Shown here one piece after another: positions 18,752-26,938 of a stretch of 46,470 nt of DNA. The position numbers and the translations under genes were made by a program. Location: the NCBI GenBank assembly GCA_027019175.1, contig JALUXB010000005.1, forward strand, positions 1 through 46,470. The letters are read 5' to 3'. How positions within the stretch are numbered: position 1 is the first letter of the stretch; every line of letters begins with the position of its first letter. The DNA is from Sulfurovum sp. (GTDB taxonomy: Bacteria; Campylobacterota; Campylobacteria; Campylobacterales; Sulfurovaceae). The notes beneath the pieces were generated by a model. The model was not told the DNA's origin, did no database searches, and was given only the letters and a program-made list of their open reading frames with translations.

Positions 18752-19570
18752 CTACTCCACCCGCATTGAAAGATCGATCCAGTTTGCCTGGTGAATAATG
18801 GCACCCGAAGAGATCGCATCAACGCCTGTTTTGGCAATTTCTGCAATCGTTTCAAGGGTAACATTGCCGCTTGCTTCCAAAAGAATATGTGGAAAATGTT
18901 CATTACGCCAGGCAACCACCTGTCTTGTCGTTTCAAGATCCATATTGTCACACATGACAATATCCGCTCCTGCTTTCATCGCACGCTGCGCCATTTCAAA
19001 GGTTTCACACTCTATTTCCACTTTGGCAGTAAAAGGGATTTTCTGACGCACTTCCAACATAAAAGCATCAAGGTCATCAATCGTCTTCAAGTGCGTGTCT
19101 TTAAGCATCAGACAGTCATCGAGCCCCATTCTGTGGTTTAGCCCGCCGCCACAGCGCACTGCATACTTTTCAAATTCACGCAGCAGGGGACGTGTTTTGC
19201 GTGTATCGAGCAGCTTTACCCCTGTACCTTCAAGCGCGTTGGCATATTGCGCCGTCAGTGTCGCAATAGAGCTTGCATGCAGTGCCATGTCGAGAATGGA
19301 ACGCTCTAATGAAAGCAATGTTTTGGAGTCACCCGTCACAAAAAAGAGTTTGCGCCCTTCTTTGAATGCTGTGCCGTCTTTGACATCCCACAACAGGGAA
19401 AGACCGTACATCTTTGCCAATACTTCAATGTATTCACGTCCGCCAAATACACCGTCACTCTTGGCTACCACATAGGCTCGGATATCCACCGATTCACTGA
19501 TACGGGAAAAGAGATCGCCTCTGCCTACATCTTCGTCCACCAGTGCTTCGATAAATCTTTGTTTTAACAT
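18752..19570 (-). CDS. nadC: Quinolinate phosphoribosyltransferase
   Basis: 272 aa enzyme making nicotinate mononucleotide from quinolinate and PRPP. Visible: FIEALVDEDVGRGDLF at the start, LLDTRKTRPLLREFEKYAVRCGGGLNHRMGLDD read in blocks (residues 130-165), and near the end LEASGNVTLETIAEIAKTGVDAISSGAI. The ATG at 19570 is used; an upstream TTG (19597) lies too close to the repeat. It follows nadA after an 85-base gap holding a REP palindrome. nadB is not in the window. Confidence 0.96.
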   Translation of the reverse strand: MLKQRFIEALVDEDVGRGDLFSRISESVDIRAYVVAKSDGVFGGREYIEVLAKMYGLSLLWDVKDGTAFKEGRKLFFVTGDSKTLLSLERSILDMALHASSIATLTAQYANALEGTGVKLLDTRKTRPLLREFEKYAVRCGGGLNHRMGLDDCLMLKDTHLKTIDDLDAFMLEVRQKIPFTAKVEIECETFEMAQRAMKAGADIVMCDNMDLETTRQVVAWRNEHFPHILLEASGNVTLETIAEIAKTGVDAISSGAIIHQANWIDLSMRVE

Positions 19571-19604
19571 CTTTTCTGCTTTTTTAGGGTTTTTCAATTG
19601 TTAC

Positions 19605-19628
19605 AAGGTGCGTGATTACGCACCCTAG
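19605..19628 (-). repeat. Single REP-like palindrome between nadA and nadC
   Basis: AAGGTGCGT-GATT-ACGCACCCTAG. It is the right-hand half of the REP pair seen at 8476-8497, with the outer tetranucleotide changed by one base (CTAG instead of CTAC). Confidence 0.8.
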
Positions 19629-19655
19629 CACGATTTAATATATACGTTCAACCTG

Positions 19656-20651
19656 TTATTTGATCGCCAGCATTCTTTCAAGTGCCAGATTGGCATACTT
19701 GACCGTACGCTCATCGACATGGACCTCATTGATCGGGTTGTCATCCTCTATAGACTTGAGGGTATGATAGAGATCCTCAAGTGTCGTTTCATTCATCGTC
19801 GGACACTCGGGCTTGGTCGACGAGAGGACATAGGTATTCTTCTGGCGCATACGGTTGACCAGATTGTACTCTGTACCGATGGCGACTTTCTGCTCAGGAT
19901 CGAGCTCATTGACATACTTGATCAGCTGGGATGTCGAACCGGCAAAGTCGGCTGCCTGCACAACCTTGGGGTCACACTCCGGATGGACTGCTATTTTAAT
20001 GCCCGGATACTTGTTTCGGTAAAACTCAATATCATCCACCGTAAAAAGCTGATGGACTGAGCAGAAACCGTTGAAGCAGATCACATCCGCCTCTTTGGGA
20101 TCACACTCTCCCTCTCCGATCACACAGGACTTCAGCCCCATCTTGATGGCAAAGTTCTGTCCCAGACAGCGATCAGGCACAAAAAGGATCTTCTTCCCTG
20201 TCTCCAAGCCCTTCTCGATAATCTTGAAGGCATTGGAAGAGGTACAGACATAGCCGCCCATCTCCCCTACCTTTGCTTTGACCGTCGCATCGGAGTTGAT
20301 ATAGGTAATAGGCAGAATATCCTCTTTGGCTATACCGTGTTCTACCATATAGTTCACACTGTCGTCAAAGTAGCTGCCATCAATCATCCGCGCCATCGCG
20401 CAGCAGGCAATTTTGGGCATCAGTACACGTTTCTCGGGAGCGATAACCTTCACACTCTGCCCCATAAACCCTACCCCGCAGAAAACCACCCACGGATTGT
20501 CATCGGCCTTACATCGGCGCGCAAGCTCAAGGCTGTCTCCGGTAATGTCTGCCATTTCGAACACTTCATCCCGCTGATAATAGTGCGCAACAAGCGTTAC
20601 ATCCAGATCTTTTTTCAGTCTTTCAATCTCTGCTTTATAGTCAATACTCAT
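19656..20651 (-). CDS. nadA: Quinolinate synthase
   Basis: 331 aa [4Fe-4S] enzyme condensing iminoaspartate with dihydroxyacetone phosphate to quinolinate. Conserved parts: VTLVAHYYQRDEVFEMADITGDSLELAR, FCGVGFMGQSVK, then YVCTSSNA, VHPECDP and STKPECPTMNETT. Cysteines suitable for cluster binding occur at about residues 83, 197 and 290. Length fits the shorter bacterial form. AAGGA before the ATG. It heads the long minus-strand run and diverges from plsY. Confidence 0.97.
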   Translation of the reverse strand: MSIDYKAEIERLKKDLDVTLVAHYYQRDEVFEMADITGDSLELARRCKADDNPWVVFCGVGFMGQSVKVIAPEKRVLMPKIACCAMARMIDGSYFDDSVNYMVEHGIAKEDILPITYINSDATVKAKVGEMGGYVCTSSNAFKIIEKGLETGKKILFVPDRCLGQNFAIKMGLKSCVIGEGECDPKEADVICFNGFCSVHQLFTVDDIEFYRNKYPGIKIAVHPECDPKVVQAADFAGSTSQLIKYVNELDPEQKVAIGTEYNLVNRMRQKNTYVLSSTKPECPTMNETTLEDLYHTLKSIEDDNPINEVHVDERTVKYANLALERMLAIK

Positions 20652-20675
20652 GTGCCATCCTTATAGAATCTGGCT

Positions 20676-20699
20676 ATTTTAGCAAAATTCGGATAAAAT
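20676..20699. promoter_or_regulatory. Divergent -10 boxes for nadA and plsY
   Basis: On the minus strand an extended -10, TGC-TAAAAT (box at 20681-20676), lies about 25 bases before nadA. On the plus strand TAAAAT at 20694-20699 lies 51 bases before plsY. Neither has a good -35. Confidence 0.4.
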
Positions 20700-20750
20700 T
20701 GCATACTTTGCTCTTTTCTCGAGAGCCTATCTTAAAACTGTGGAACACTT

Positions 20751-21377
20751 ATGGACTTTTTTACCAATCAAAATATTCTGCTCTATCTTGCCGCCTACCT
20801 GCTTTCAGGCATCCCTTTTGGCTACCTGCTTGCAAAACAGTTTGCCGGCGTTGACATTAAACAGGCCGGTAGCGGTAATATCGGTGCGACCAACGTCCTG
20901 CGTGTGGTTAAAGAAAAAGACCCGGCACTGGCAAAAAAGCTTGGTGCCGCAACACTTTTTCTTGATGCTGTCAAAGGAATGGTGGTCATTTTTGTGGCTA
21001 TGGCACTCGGTGCGCCTGAAAGTACGCTCTGGACCATCGCCGTGCTTGCCGTACTTGGACACTGCTTTTCTCCTTTTCTCGGCTTCGAAGGAGGCAAAGG
21101 CGTCGCTACCGGATTTGGTGTACTTCTTGTACTCATGCCTATTCCCTCACTGATCGCTATCGCCGTCTGGCTTGGTGCAAGCAAAGGACTGAAAATTTCT
21201 TCCCTCTCTTCCCTCATCGGCCTTGCAGCACTGTTAATCGCTTCCTACATCCTCTATCCGGAAGTGCCCGGTATCGGATCACATGCACCCATATGGATCA
21301 TCGCTATCGTTATCTTTTACAAACACATCCCCAATATTGTACGCCTCATCAAAAAAGAAGAGACAAAGGTAATTTAA
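20751..21377 (+). CDS. plsY: Glycerol-3-phosphate acyltransferase PlsY
   Basis: 208 aa membrane enzyme that transfers an acyl group from acyl-phosphate to glycerol-3-phosphate, the first step of phospholipid synthesis. The three conserved loops are present: SGIPFGYLLAKQFAGVDIK, GSGNIGATNVLR and GHCFSPFLGFEGGKGVATGFG. About five membrane helices. folB starts two bases after its stop, so both are in one transcript. Confidence 0.97.
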   Translation: MDFFTNQNILLYLAAYLLSGIPFGYLLAKQFAGVDIKQAGSGNIGATNVLRVVKEKDPALAKKLGAATLFLDAVKGMVVIFVAMALGAPESTLWTIAVLAVLGHCFSPFLGFEGGKGVATGFGVLLVLMPIPSLIAIAVWLGASKGLKISSLSSLIGLAALLIASYILYPEVPGIGSHAPIWIIAIVIFYKHIPNIVRLIKKEETKVI

Positions 21378-21378
21378 C

Positions 21379-21705
21379 ATGACCATTCATATCGAGCATC
21401 TGACATTCGAAGCAATCATTGGGCTGCTCGATTTTGAGCGCGAACATACCCAGCGTGTTGTCATCGATCTTGAAGCGACATACGACTATGAGAACGGTGC
21501 ATTCATCGATTATGCCGATCTGGCGGAAATCATTATCATACGTGTTCAGGAGAGCAGATATGAACTCCTTGAAGAGGCACTGCTTGACCTGGAAACACTG
21601 ATCCTCTCAAGCTATTCCCATATTACGGCACTCTACCTAAAGATCCAAAAACCCGACATTCTCCAAAACTGTCAAGTGGCACTTAGCCAGAACTGGCATT
21701 ACTGA
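21379..21705 (+). CDS. folB: Dihydroneopterin aldolase-like protein FolB
   Basis: 108 aa, one domain of the tunnelling fold. Features: IHIEHLTFEAIIGLLDFEREHTQRVVIDLE at the N-terminus (the glutamate/IIGxxxxER pattern of dihydroneopterin aldolase), YADLAEII in the middle, and the YLKIQKP segment near the end. It should cleave 7,8-dihydroneopterin in folate synthesis. Slightly short compared with 115-120 aa. ATG two bases after plsY. Confidence 0.88.
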   Translation: MTIHIEHLTFEAIIGLLDFEREHTQRVVIDLEATYDYENGAFIDYADLAEIIIIRVQESRYELLEEALLDLETLILSSYSHITALYLKIQKPDILQNCQVALSQNWHY

Positions 21706-21767
21706 CATCTTTTTTTCACACTTTTTGAGTCACTTTTTAATATTTTTTTCAGAAAGCCTCTATTTTA

Positions 21768-21776
21768 TGCTATAAT
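21768..21776 (+). promoter_or_regulatory. Extended -10 promoter of the response regulator
   Basis: TGC-TATAAT at 21768-21776, 31 bases before the chosen ATG. Instead of a -35 box there are T runs at roughly helical spacing (about 21710-21750), the pattern described for Helicobacter and Campylobacter housekeeping promoters. Confidence 0.75.
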
Positions 21777-21807
21777 TTAAAAAGAACTTAAAACAAGGGG
21801 CATGCCA

Positions 21808-22485
21808 ATGAGAGTATTGATCATGGAAGACGATGTGCAGGTAAACGAAATGCTTGGCAAGCTGTTGGGCGCGCATAACTATCAGTGTGACATTACAGAG
21901 GATATCAACGATGCCAAATACTACCTCGATATCCGTAACTATGACCTGGTGCTGCTTGACTGGCCCAAAAGTGCCCCTGCCACCCACCTTGGCTTTATCA
22001 GCGATATTAAAAAAGACGCCCATAAAACTTCTGTTATTGTCATCTCCGACCGCCTGGACAAAGACAGTGAGATTGAAGCATTGAAGGCCGGCGCTGACGA
22101 TTTTATTCGCAAACCGCTTGATGAAGATATCTTACTCGTACGTATTGAAGCAAAACTGCGATTTGGTGTTTCCAACATTATAGAGATACAGGAACTCATT
22201 ATCAATCCGGAAGAAGAAAAGATCATTTATCAGGGCAATGAGATCGAACTGAAAGGAAAACCTTTTGAAGTCCTTACCCATCTTGCCATGCATAAAGACC
22301 AGATTGTTTCCAAAGAGCAGCTGCTTGATGCTATTTGGGAAGAGCCTGAACTTGTCACTCCCAATGTCATTGAAGTTGCCATCAATCAAATCAGACAAAA
22401 GATGGACAAACCTCTTGATATTACAACTATCGAAACTGTCAGACGCCGCGGTTACCGTTTCTGCTTCCCAAAAAAAATCAGCTGA
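21808..22485 (+). CDS. hsrA: OmpR-family response regulator of the CosR/HsrA type
   Basis: 225 aa. Residues 1-115 are a receiver domain; 120-225 are a winged-helix DNA-binding domain. The C-terminal half (KGKPFEVLTHLA, QIVSKEQLLDAIWEEPE, VTPNVIEVAINQIRQKMDKPL, ETVRRRGYRFC) is, from memory, nearly identical to HP1043/HsrA of Helicobacter and CosR of Campylobacter, essential orphan regulators of redox and respiration genes. Here the receiver keeps Glu7-Asp8, Asp51 (LVLLDW), Ser80 and Lys102, so it may be phosphorylatable. I use the second ATG (21808): AAGGGG lies seven bases before it and only one before the first. No histidine kinase is nearby. Confidence 0.92.
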   Translation: MRVLIMEDDVQVNEMLGKLLGAHNYQCDITEDINDAKYYLDIRNYDLVLLDWPKSAPATHLGFISDIKKDAHKTSVIVISDRLDKDSEIEALKAGADDFIRKPLDEDILLVRIEAKLRFGVSNIIEIQELIINPEEEKIIYQGNEIELKGKPFEVLTHLAMHKDQIVSKEQLLDAIWEEPELVTPNVIEVAINQIRQKMDKPLDITTIETVRRRGYRFCFPKKIS

Positions 22486-22508
22486 CATTCTCTCCCGATA
22501 TACAAAAA

Positions 22509-22524
22509 TGGGCATCTTTGCCCA
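22509..22524 (+). terminator. Small hairpin after the response regulator
   Basis: TGGGCA-TCTT-TGCCCA, six pairs, 23 bases after the stop, without a T run. Weak candidate terminator. Confidence 0.3.
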
Positions 22525-22630
22525 CTGAAAACATCAAAAATTCCATTTTCTTCCTTTATTAAATAAAGCATAAGCTTTGCTTGGTTATAACTCCCTATAA
22601 ACCAAATCTGATGAGTAAAAAGGAAGAAAA

Positions 22631-22882
22631 TTGGCATTATTGATTACAGATGAATGTATTGCTTGCGATGCATGCAGAGAAGAGTGTCCCAACGAAGCCA
22701 TTGAAGAAAATGATCCTATCTATATAATCGATCCGGATCGTTGTACAGAGTGTGTCGGCCACTTTGATGAACCGCAGTGTATTGCTGTCTGTCCTGTTGA
22801 CTGTATCATTTCTGACCCTGACAATGTTGAAAATATTGACGAACTGAAATTCAAGTTCGAAAAACTGCAAGAAGAGGAATAA
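22631..22882 (+). CDS. 2[4Fe-4S] ferredoxin, YfhL type
   Basis: 83 aa electron carrier. The first cluster motif is CIACDACREECP (CxxCxxCxxxCP). The second is CTECVGHFDEPQCIAVCP, with the longer loop between second and third cysteine typical of the YfhL/Allochromatium-type ferredoxins. An acidic C-terminal tail follows. The start is TTG at 22631 with AAGGAAG close upstream; there is no in-frame ATG before the first cluster. It lies seven bases before ppx, so they are likely cotranscribed. Confidence 0.93.
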   Translation: MALLITDECIACDACREECPNEAIEENDPIYIIDPDRCTECVGHFDEPQCIAVCPVDCIISDPDNVENIDELKFKFEKLQEEE

Positions 22883-22889
22883 CTTTCCC

Positions 22890-24416
22890 ATGGCCAAACG
22901 AACCGCCATCATCGATATCGGTTCGAACTCGGCCAGGCTCGTTATTTACGAAAAAACAAGCCGTTACGGTTTTCACCTTATCTGCGAACAAAAATCCAAA
23001 GTCCGCATTGGTGAAGGTGCATACGAAAAAGGCGGCTACCTTCAACCCATTGGGGTTAGACGCGCCTTTCTCACCCTTCAGTCCTTTCTACATACTATTG
23101 AGAAGTATCAGGCAAATACGGTGCGCTGTGTTGCCACATCGGCATTGCGGGATGCACCCAACGGCAATACGTTTGTCCGCTGGGTACGCAAAGAACTCGG
23201 TCTTTCCATTCGCATCATCGATGGAAATGCTGAAGCGACTTATGGTGCTATCGCAGCAAAAAATCTACTGCCGGCCAAAGAAGCCATTACCATAGACATT
23301 GGCGGCGGTTCAGCCGACATGGCGCTTATCTCCAACGGTAAAATTATTGATACCTATTCACTCAATCTTGGAACTGTCCGCCTGAAAGAACTCTTCTTCG
23401 ACAAGCAGTGTTCACGCAAAGAAGCCCGAAACGAAGCGAGAGCCTACATTCAAAAAGAGCTGAAACAGCTTCCCGAACACTTCAAGTGTGCCTTGGCCAT
23501 AGGCATTGGCGGTACAGCCCGAACACTCAGCAAGGGCGTAATGAAGCGAATAGAATACCCTCTTGACAAGCTCCATGCTTTCACATACGATGTTGAAACA
23601 CACCGCGAATATCTTGAAGCGATCACCCGTTCCAGTGCCAAAGGGCTTAAACGTTTCAACCTCAAAAAAAGCCGTTATGATACGATTAGGGAGGGAACAC
23701 TTATCTGGCTTGCCATTCTCGAACACATCGGTGCCCAAAAAGTGATGACCAGTGCCGTGGGTGTACGCGAAGGTGTCTTTTTGGAAAAGCTGCTCAAAAA
23801 TGACAAGCTCTCTTTTCCCAAAGAGGTCAACCCCAGCATTCGTTCGCTGCTTGACCGCTTCAAGACCTATGTCAACATTGAATCGAAAAAGAAACACAAA
23901 CGCCGTATTGCTTCAGCACTCTATGATCTGATGCAATGTGAGATCAAAGATAACAAACGCTATGTAAAAGAACTCCAGTGGGCACTGATGCTCTCCAATA
24001 TCGGTAAAACACTGACCATTTATAAATCACACCAGCACGCCTTCTACATCGCCATGCAGGAACTCAACTACGGCTTCACCCATGAACAGATACTGCTGGT
24101 CTCACTGCTGCTGCGTATGCACGGCAAAGAGCTGCTGCACAAGCCGCTTTTTGGCACGTTTGTCGATATGCTGCCACCCAAAAAACATCTGATGTGGCTG
24201 AGTTTCATCTATACACTGAGTATCTTCCTGCATGAAGCCTCAAATGATGCAAAGATCACTTTCAGTTACAGCAATCAAACGCTTTACATCTATTCAAACC
24301 AGACACTCTACCTGGCAAAAGAGAAAATCAAAACACTTGAAAAACCGATACCGTTTGCGATCATTATTGAAGATGAAGAGAAACTCCCAAGCTGCAAAGA
24401 GCTGGGCATAACGTAG
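22890..24416 (+). CDS. ppx: Ppx/GppA exopolyphosphatase family phosphatase
   Basis: 508 aa. The N-terminal ASKHA-fold has AIIDIGSNSARLVIYE, then CVATSALRDAPNG, the ATPase-like loop TIDIGGGSADMALI and GIGGTARTL. Residues from about 310 form the helical HD-like C-terminal domain (KKHKRRIASALYDLMQ). It removes phosphate from polyphosphate or from pppGpp; sequence alone does not decide between Ppx and GppA. It ends at 24416, where a heptamer array begins at the next base. Confidence 0.93.
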   Translation: MAKRTAIIDIGSNSARLVIYEKTSRYGFHLICEQKSKVRIGEGAYEKGGYLQPIGVRRAFLTLQSFLHTIEKYQANTVRCVATSALRDAPNGNTFVRWVRKELGLSIRIIDGNAEATYGAIAAKNLLPAKEAITIDIGGGSADMALISNGKIIDTYSLNLGTVRLKELFFDKQCSRKEARNEARAYIQKELKQLPEHFKCALAIGIGGTARTLSKGVMKRIEYPLDKLHAFTYDVETHREYLEAITRSSAKGLKRFNLKKSRYDTIREGTLIWLAILEHIGAQKVMTSAVGVREGVFLEKLLKNDKLSFPKEVNPSIRSLLDRFKTYVNIESKKKHKRRIASALYDLMQCEIKDNKRYVKELQWALMLSNIGKTLTIYKSHQHAFYIAMQELNYGFTHEQILLVSLLLRMHGKELLHKPLFGTFVDMLPPKKHLMWLSFIYTLSIFLHEASNDAKITFSYSNQTLYIYSNQTLYLAKEKIKTLEKPIPFAIIIEDEEKLPSCKELGIT

Positions 24417-24450
24417 AATTTCTAATTTCTAATTTCTAATTTCTAATTTT
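24417..24450. repeat. Heptamer tandem array AATTTCT
   Basis: Four perfect copies of AATTTCT plus a partial AATTTT, starting on the base after the ppx stop codon. Related arrays of ATTTCTC and ATTCCTC lie at 33342-33372 and 35631-35660. Confidence 0.95.
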
Positions 24451-24472
24451 GACACACGCAAAGCGTGCTGTC
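24451..24472. terminator. Hairpin between convergent ppx and bamA
   Basis: GACA-CACGC-AAA-GCGTG-C-TGTC, nine pairs with one bulged C, between two genes that end toward each other. Probably a shared terminator structure, though neither side has a strong T run. Confidence 0.45.
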
Positions 24473-24477
24473 ACCCC

Positions 24478-26802
24478 TTAGAACTTCGTTCCCATAGAGA
24501 ACTCGAACGGTGCCGTTTCGTCACCCGGTTTGTCATCGAGCGCATATCCGAACACAAGGTTGATCGGACCGAAGCCGGACTGCCATTCAAGTACTGCACC
24601 CACAGAGGAGCGTGTAATATTGTCAAAGCTTTTTACCTTAACTGTATTGCTGACAGGATCAAGGTAACGTTCATCACTTGAACCAATGGTACCGATGTCA
24701 TAGAAGAATGCAAGACGCATTTTAGCAGCTTCGGAGAGTGGAACACTCGCTTCTACTGTTGCAGAGCCACGGTAGGTACCCCCAATTCTGTCATTGGTCA
24801 CATCAATTGTTGGAGAGATAGAATATGCCTGGTAACCTCTCACACTTCCAATACCCCCCATAAAAAGTCTCTCTGCAACCGGCAGCTTGGCGTCATCGTC
24901 TTTTTGAATGTAGGTACCTCTCAGTTTAAATCGCAAAATCAGGTCATAATCAATATAGTCTTCTAAGCCATAATAAGCACCAAATCTTCCATTCAACTTC
25001 GTAAAGTTACTATATCCGGCAGGATATACTGCAGGGTTGTAGCTGTCTCCATCAAGTGATGCGAACTCAAAGTTCAAAGAGGCAATATATCCCTCTCTTG
25101 GCAGATAATAGTCATCGGTATTGTCAAAAGAGATACCTGCAAAACCGGAAAGCTTTGTATATTTGTCAGAATAGAGTCGTCTTGCAATATCGGTCAAAGT
25201 GGAATTATTGTAATTATTATTATATTCAGAGTTATTGTCCATATATCCGATACCGACAGAAGCGTACCAGTGTCTAAAGAACTGGCGTCCGACATTTAAC
25301 GACCCACCGAGTGTATCTTCGGTATAATCATAGTATTCATAATTACGTTTGTAGAAGCTCAATCCAAGGCTGTAGAGGCTGTCCCAGACCCTTGGATTGA
25401 CGAATGAGAGGTTGTAGCTCTGAGAAACCTTCGAAATATCAAACCCGAGGCTTCCTGTAATACCTGTACCAAAGAGGTTCTTGTCTGAAATACTTGCATT
25501 AACCATCAATCCTTCATAGCTTCCATATCCACCGCCGAGTGAAATAGTCCCGGTAGAAGTCTCTTTCACTTTGACAAGAAGATCGACAGCATCGTCTGAA
25601 ACACGCTGTGTCTGGATGTCCACTTTTTCAAAAAAACCAGTTCTTCCAAGCGCATGCTTACTCTCTTTTAAATCCGTTGCATTGTAGAGGTCACCCGGAG
25701 CAAGGTAAATATAGCGTCTGATGACACGGTCTTTGGTCGTATCGTTCCCGCTGATGAGTACGTCGTGAATATGTACTTTCTTGCCCGGGTCAACCACATA
25801 CTGAAGGTTGACAGTATGGCTTGCTTCGTCTTTACGCATCTGTGGAGAAACATGGGCATAGGCATACCCAAGGTCACCTACTGCATTCTTGATCATCTCC
25901 ATATCTTTACGCATACGCTTGATATTGAAGATCTTTCCTTTTGTCAGCTTGAGACTGGAAAGCAACTCTTTTGTATCAAGACCCGGTACATTTTGTGAAA
26001 TACTTACATTGCCTACACGAAACTGAGGTCCCTCTTTAATCTGGTAATCAACTTCCGCAGTACCCGAACTGTAATCGACACGCATTAGAGGCTTGCTGAC
26101 TTCTGCATCGATATAGCCATGTTCCATATACGTCTCTTTCAAACGGTAGGCATCATACTCAAGCTGGTCAACGTGCACTTCTCCATCGTTTAGGAAAGGG
26201 ATCCAGCCAAGGAAATCTTCCTCTTTGTTCACAAGGTTTCGCTCGAGGTCACTTGTGTCAAGCTCCTTTGCACCGATGAAGTTGATTTTTTTGATCTTGA
26301 TCTTTTCACCCTTGTTGACATTGAAAACGATCGAAACCGCATGATCTCCTACAGGCTTTTCTGTCACTTCAATAATAGAATCATAATCTCCCATACTTTG
26401 CAAACGCTCGGAGAGCAGTTTTTTCGCCTGAGCCACTTTCTCTTTGTCATACATATCACCACGTTTCAGACCAATACTTTGAAGCAGTTTTTTTGCCTCA
26501 TCGTCCGAACCCATTCCCTTGATCTCAACATGGGCAATAGCAGGTTTCTCTTTGAAATGATAGATCAATGTACCGCCTTTTCGGTCGACCCATACATCTT
26601 CGAAGTATCCCTGATTGTAGAAATTCACGATTGATGCATTGATCTTTTCAATATTCATTGGGTCACCTACACGCAGATCAGCCACTTCAAGTGCAACTGA
26701 AGGAGAAAGGTGGTGCAAGCCTTCGAACTTGATGTTTGTGATCTTCTGGGCGAAGAGAAGAGAGCCGACAAGCAGCCAGGAGAGTACAATTTTTCTGATC
26801 AT
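24478..26802 (-). CDS. bamA: Outer membrane assembly factor BamA
   Basis: 774 aa Omp85-family protein that inserts beta-barrel proteins into the outer membrane. A signal peptide (IRKIVLSWLLVGSLLFA) is followed by five POTRA repeats (about 20-410, e.g. ITNIKFEGLHHLSPSVALEV) and the C-terminal 16-strand barrel. The barrel holds the lid-lock motif in LFMGGIGSVRGYQ and ends on aromatic residue F (FSMGTKF), the usual outer-membrane sorting signal. Start ATG 26802 with AAGGTGA. Divergent from tyrA. Confidence 0.97.
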   Translation of the reverse strand: MIRKIVLSWLLVGSLLFAQKITNIKFEGLHHLSPSVALEVADLRVGDPMNIEKINASIVNFYNQGYFEDVWVDRKGGTLIYHFKEKPAIAHVEIKGMGSDDEAKKLLQSIGLKRGDMYDKEKVAQAKKLLSERLQSMGDYDSIIEVTEKPVGDHAVSIVFNVNKGEKIKIKKINFIGAKELDTSDLERNLVNKEEDFLGWIPFLNDGEVHVDQLEYDAYRLKETYMEHGYIDAEVSKPLMRVDYSSGTAEVDYQIKEGPQFRVGNVSISQNVPGLDTKELLSSLKLTKGKIFNIKRMRKDMEMIKNAVGDLGYAYAHVSPQMRKDEASHTVNLQYVVDPGKKVHIHDVLISGNDTTKDRVIRRYIYLAPGDLYNATDLKESKHALGRTGFFEKVDIQTQRVSDDAVDLLVKVKETSTGTISLGGGYGSYEGLMVNASISDKNLFGTGITGSLGFDISKVSQSYNLSFVNPRVWDSLYSLGLSFYKRNYEYYDYTEDTLGGSLNVGRQFFRHWYASVGIGYMDNNSEYNNNYNNSTLTDIARRLYSDKYTKLSGFAGISFDNTDDYYLPREGYIASLNFEFASLDGDSYNPAVYPAGYSNFTKLNGRFGAYYGLEDYIDYDLILRFKLRGTYIQKDDDAKLPVAERLFMGGIGSVRGYQAYSISPTIDVTNDRIGGTYRGSATVEASVPLSEAAKMRLAFFYDIGTIGSSDERYLDPVSNTVKVKSFDNITRSSVGAVLEWQSGFGPINLVFGYALDDKPGDETAPFEFSMGTKF

Positions 26803-26866
26803 AAAGTCACCTTGAAATAATTTGCACTAATTTTATCGTTTTTTCAATAAGAGCCGTATGAAAAAA

Positions 26867-26875
26867 TGTTATAAT
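26867..26875 (+). promoter_or_regulatory. Extended -10 promoter of tyrA
   Basis: TGT-TATAAT at 26867-26875, 63 bases before the chosen tyrA ATG. It lies inside what would be the N-terminal extension if the upstream ATG at 26858 were used, which argues against that start. Confidence 0.6.
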
Positions 26876-26938
26876 CCCACCCAACACCGCTTGCAGCCGG
26901 GCTTTGGCGGTAATTTTGTGTTTTCAAAAGAGGGGTCA

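Noticed and set aside
24417-24450. Possible CRISPR array
   Set aside because: Repeat units are seven bases with no spacers, and no cas gene is in the window.
26886-26911. Leader hairpin or attenuator before tyrA
   Set aside because: Only a five-pair outer stem (ACCGC/GCGGT) and a three-pair inner stem can be drawn, with no leader peptide rich in Tyr codons and no T run. Not strong enough to call.
26858-26938. N-terminal extension of tyrA from ATG 26858
   Set aside because: A TATAAT promoter sits inside it, the residues do not belong to the family, and a ribosome site precedes the ATG at 26939.
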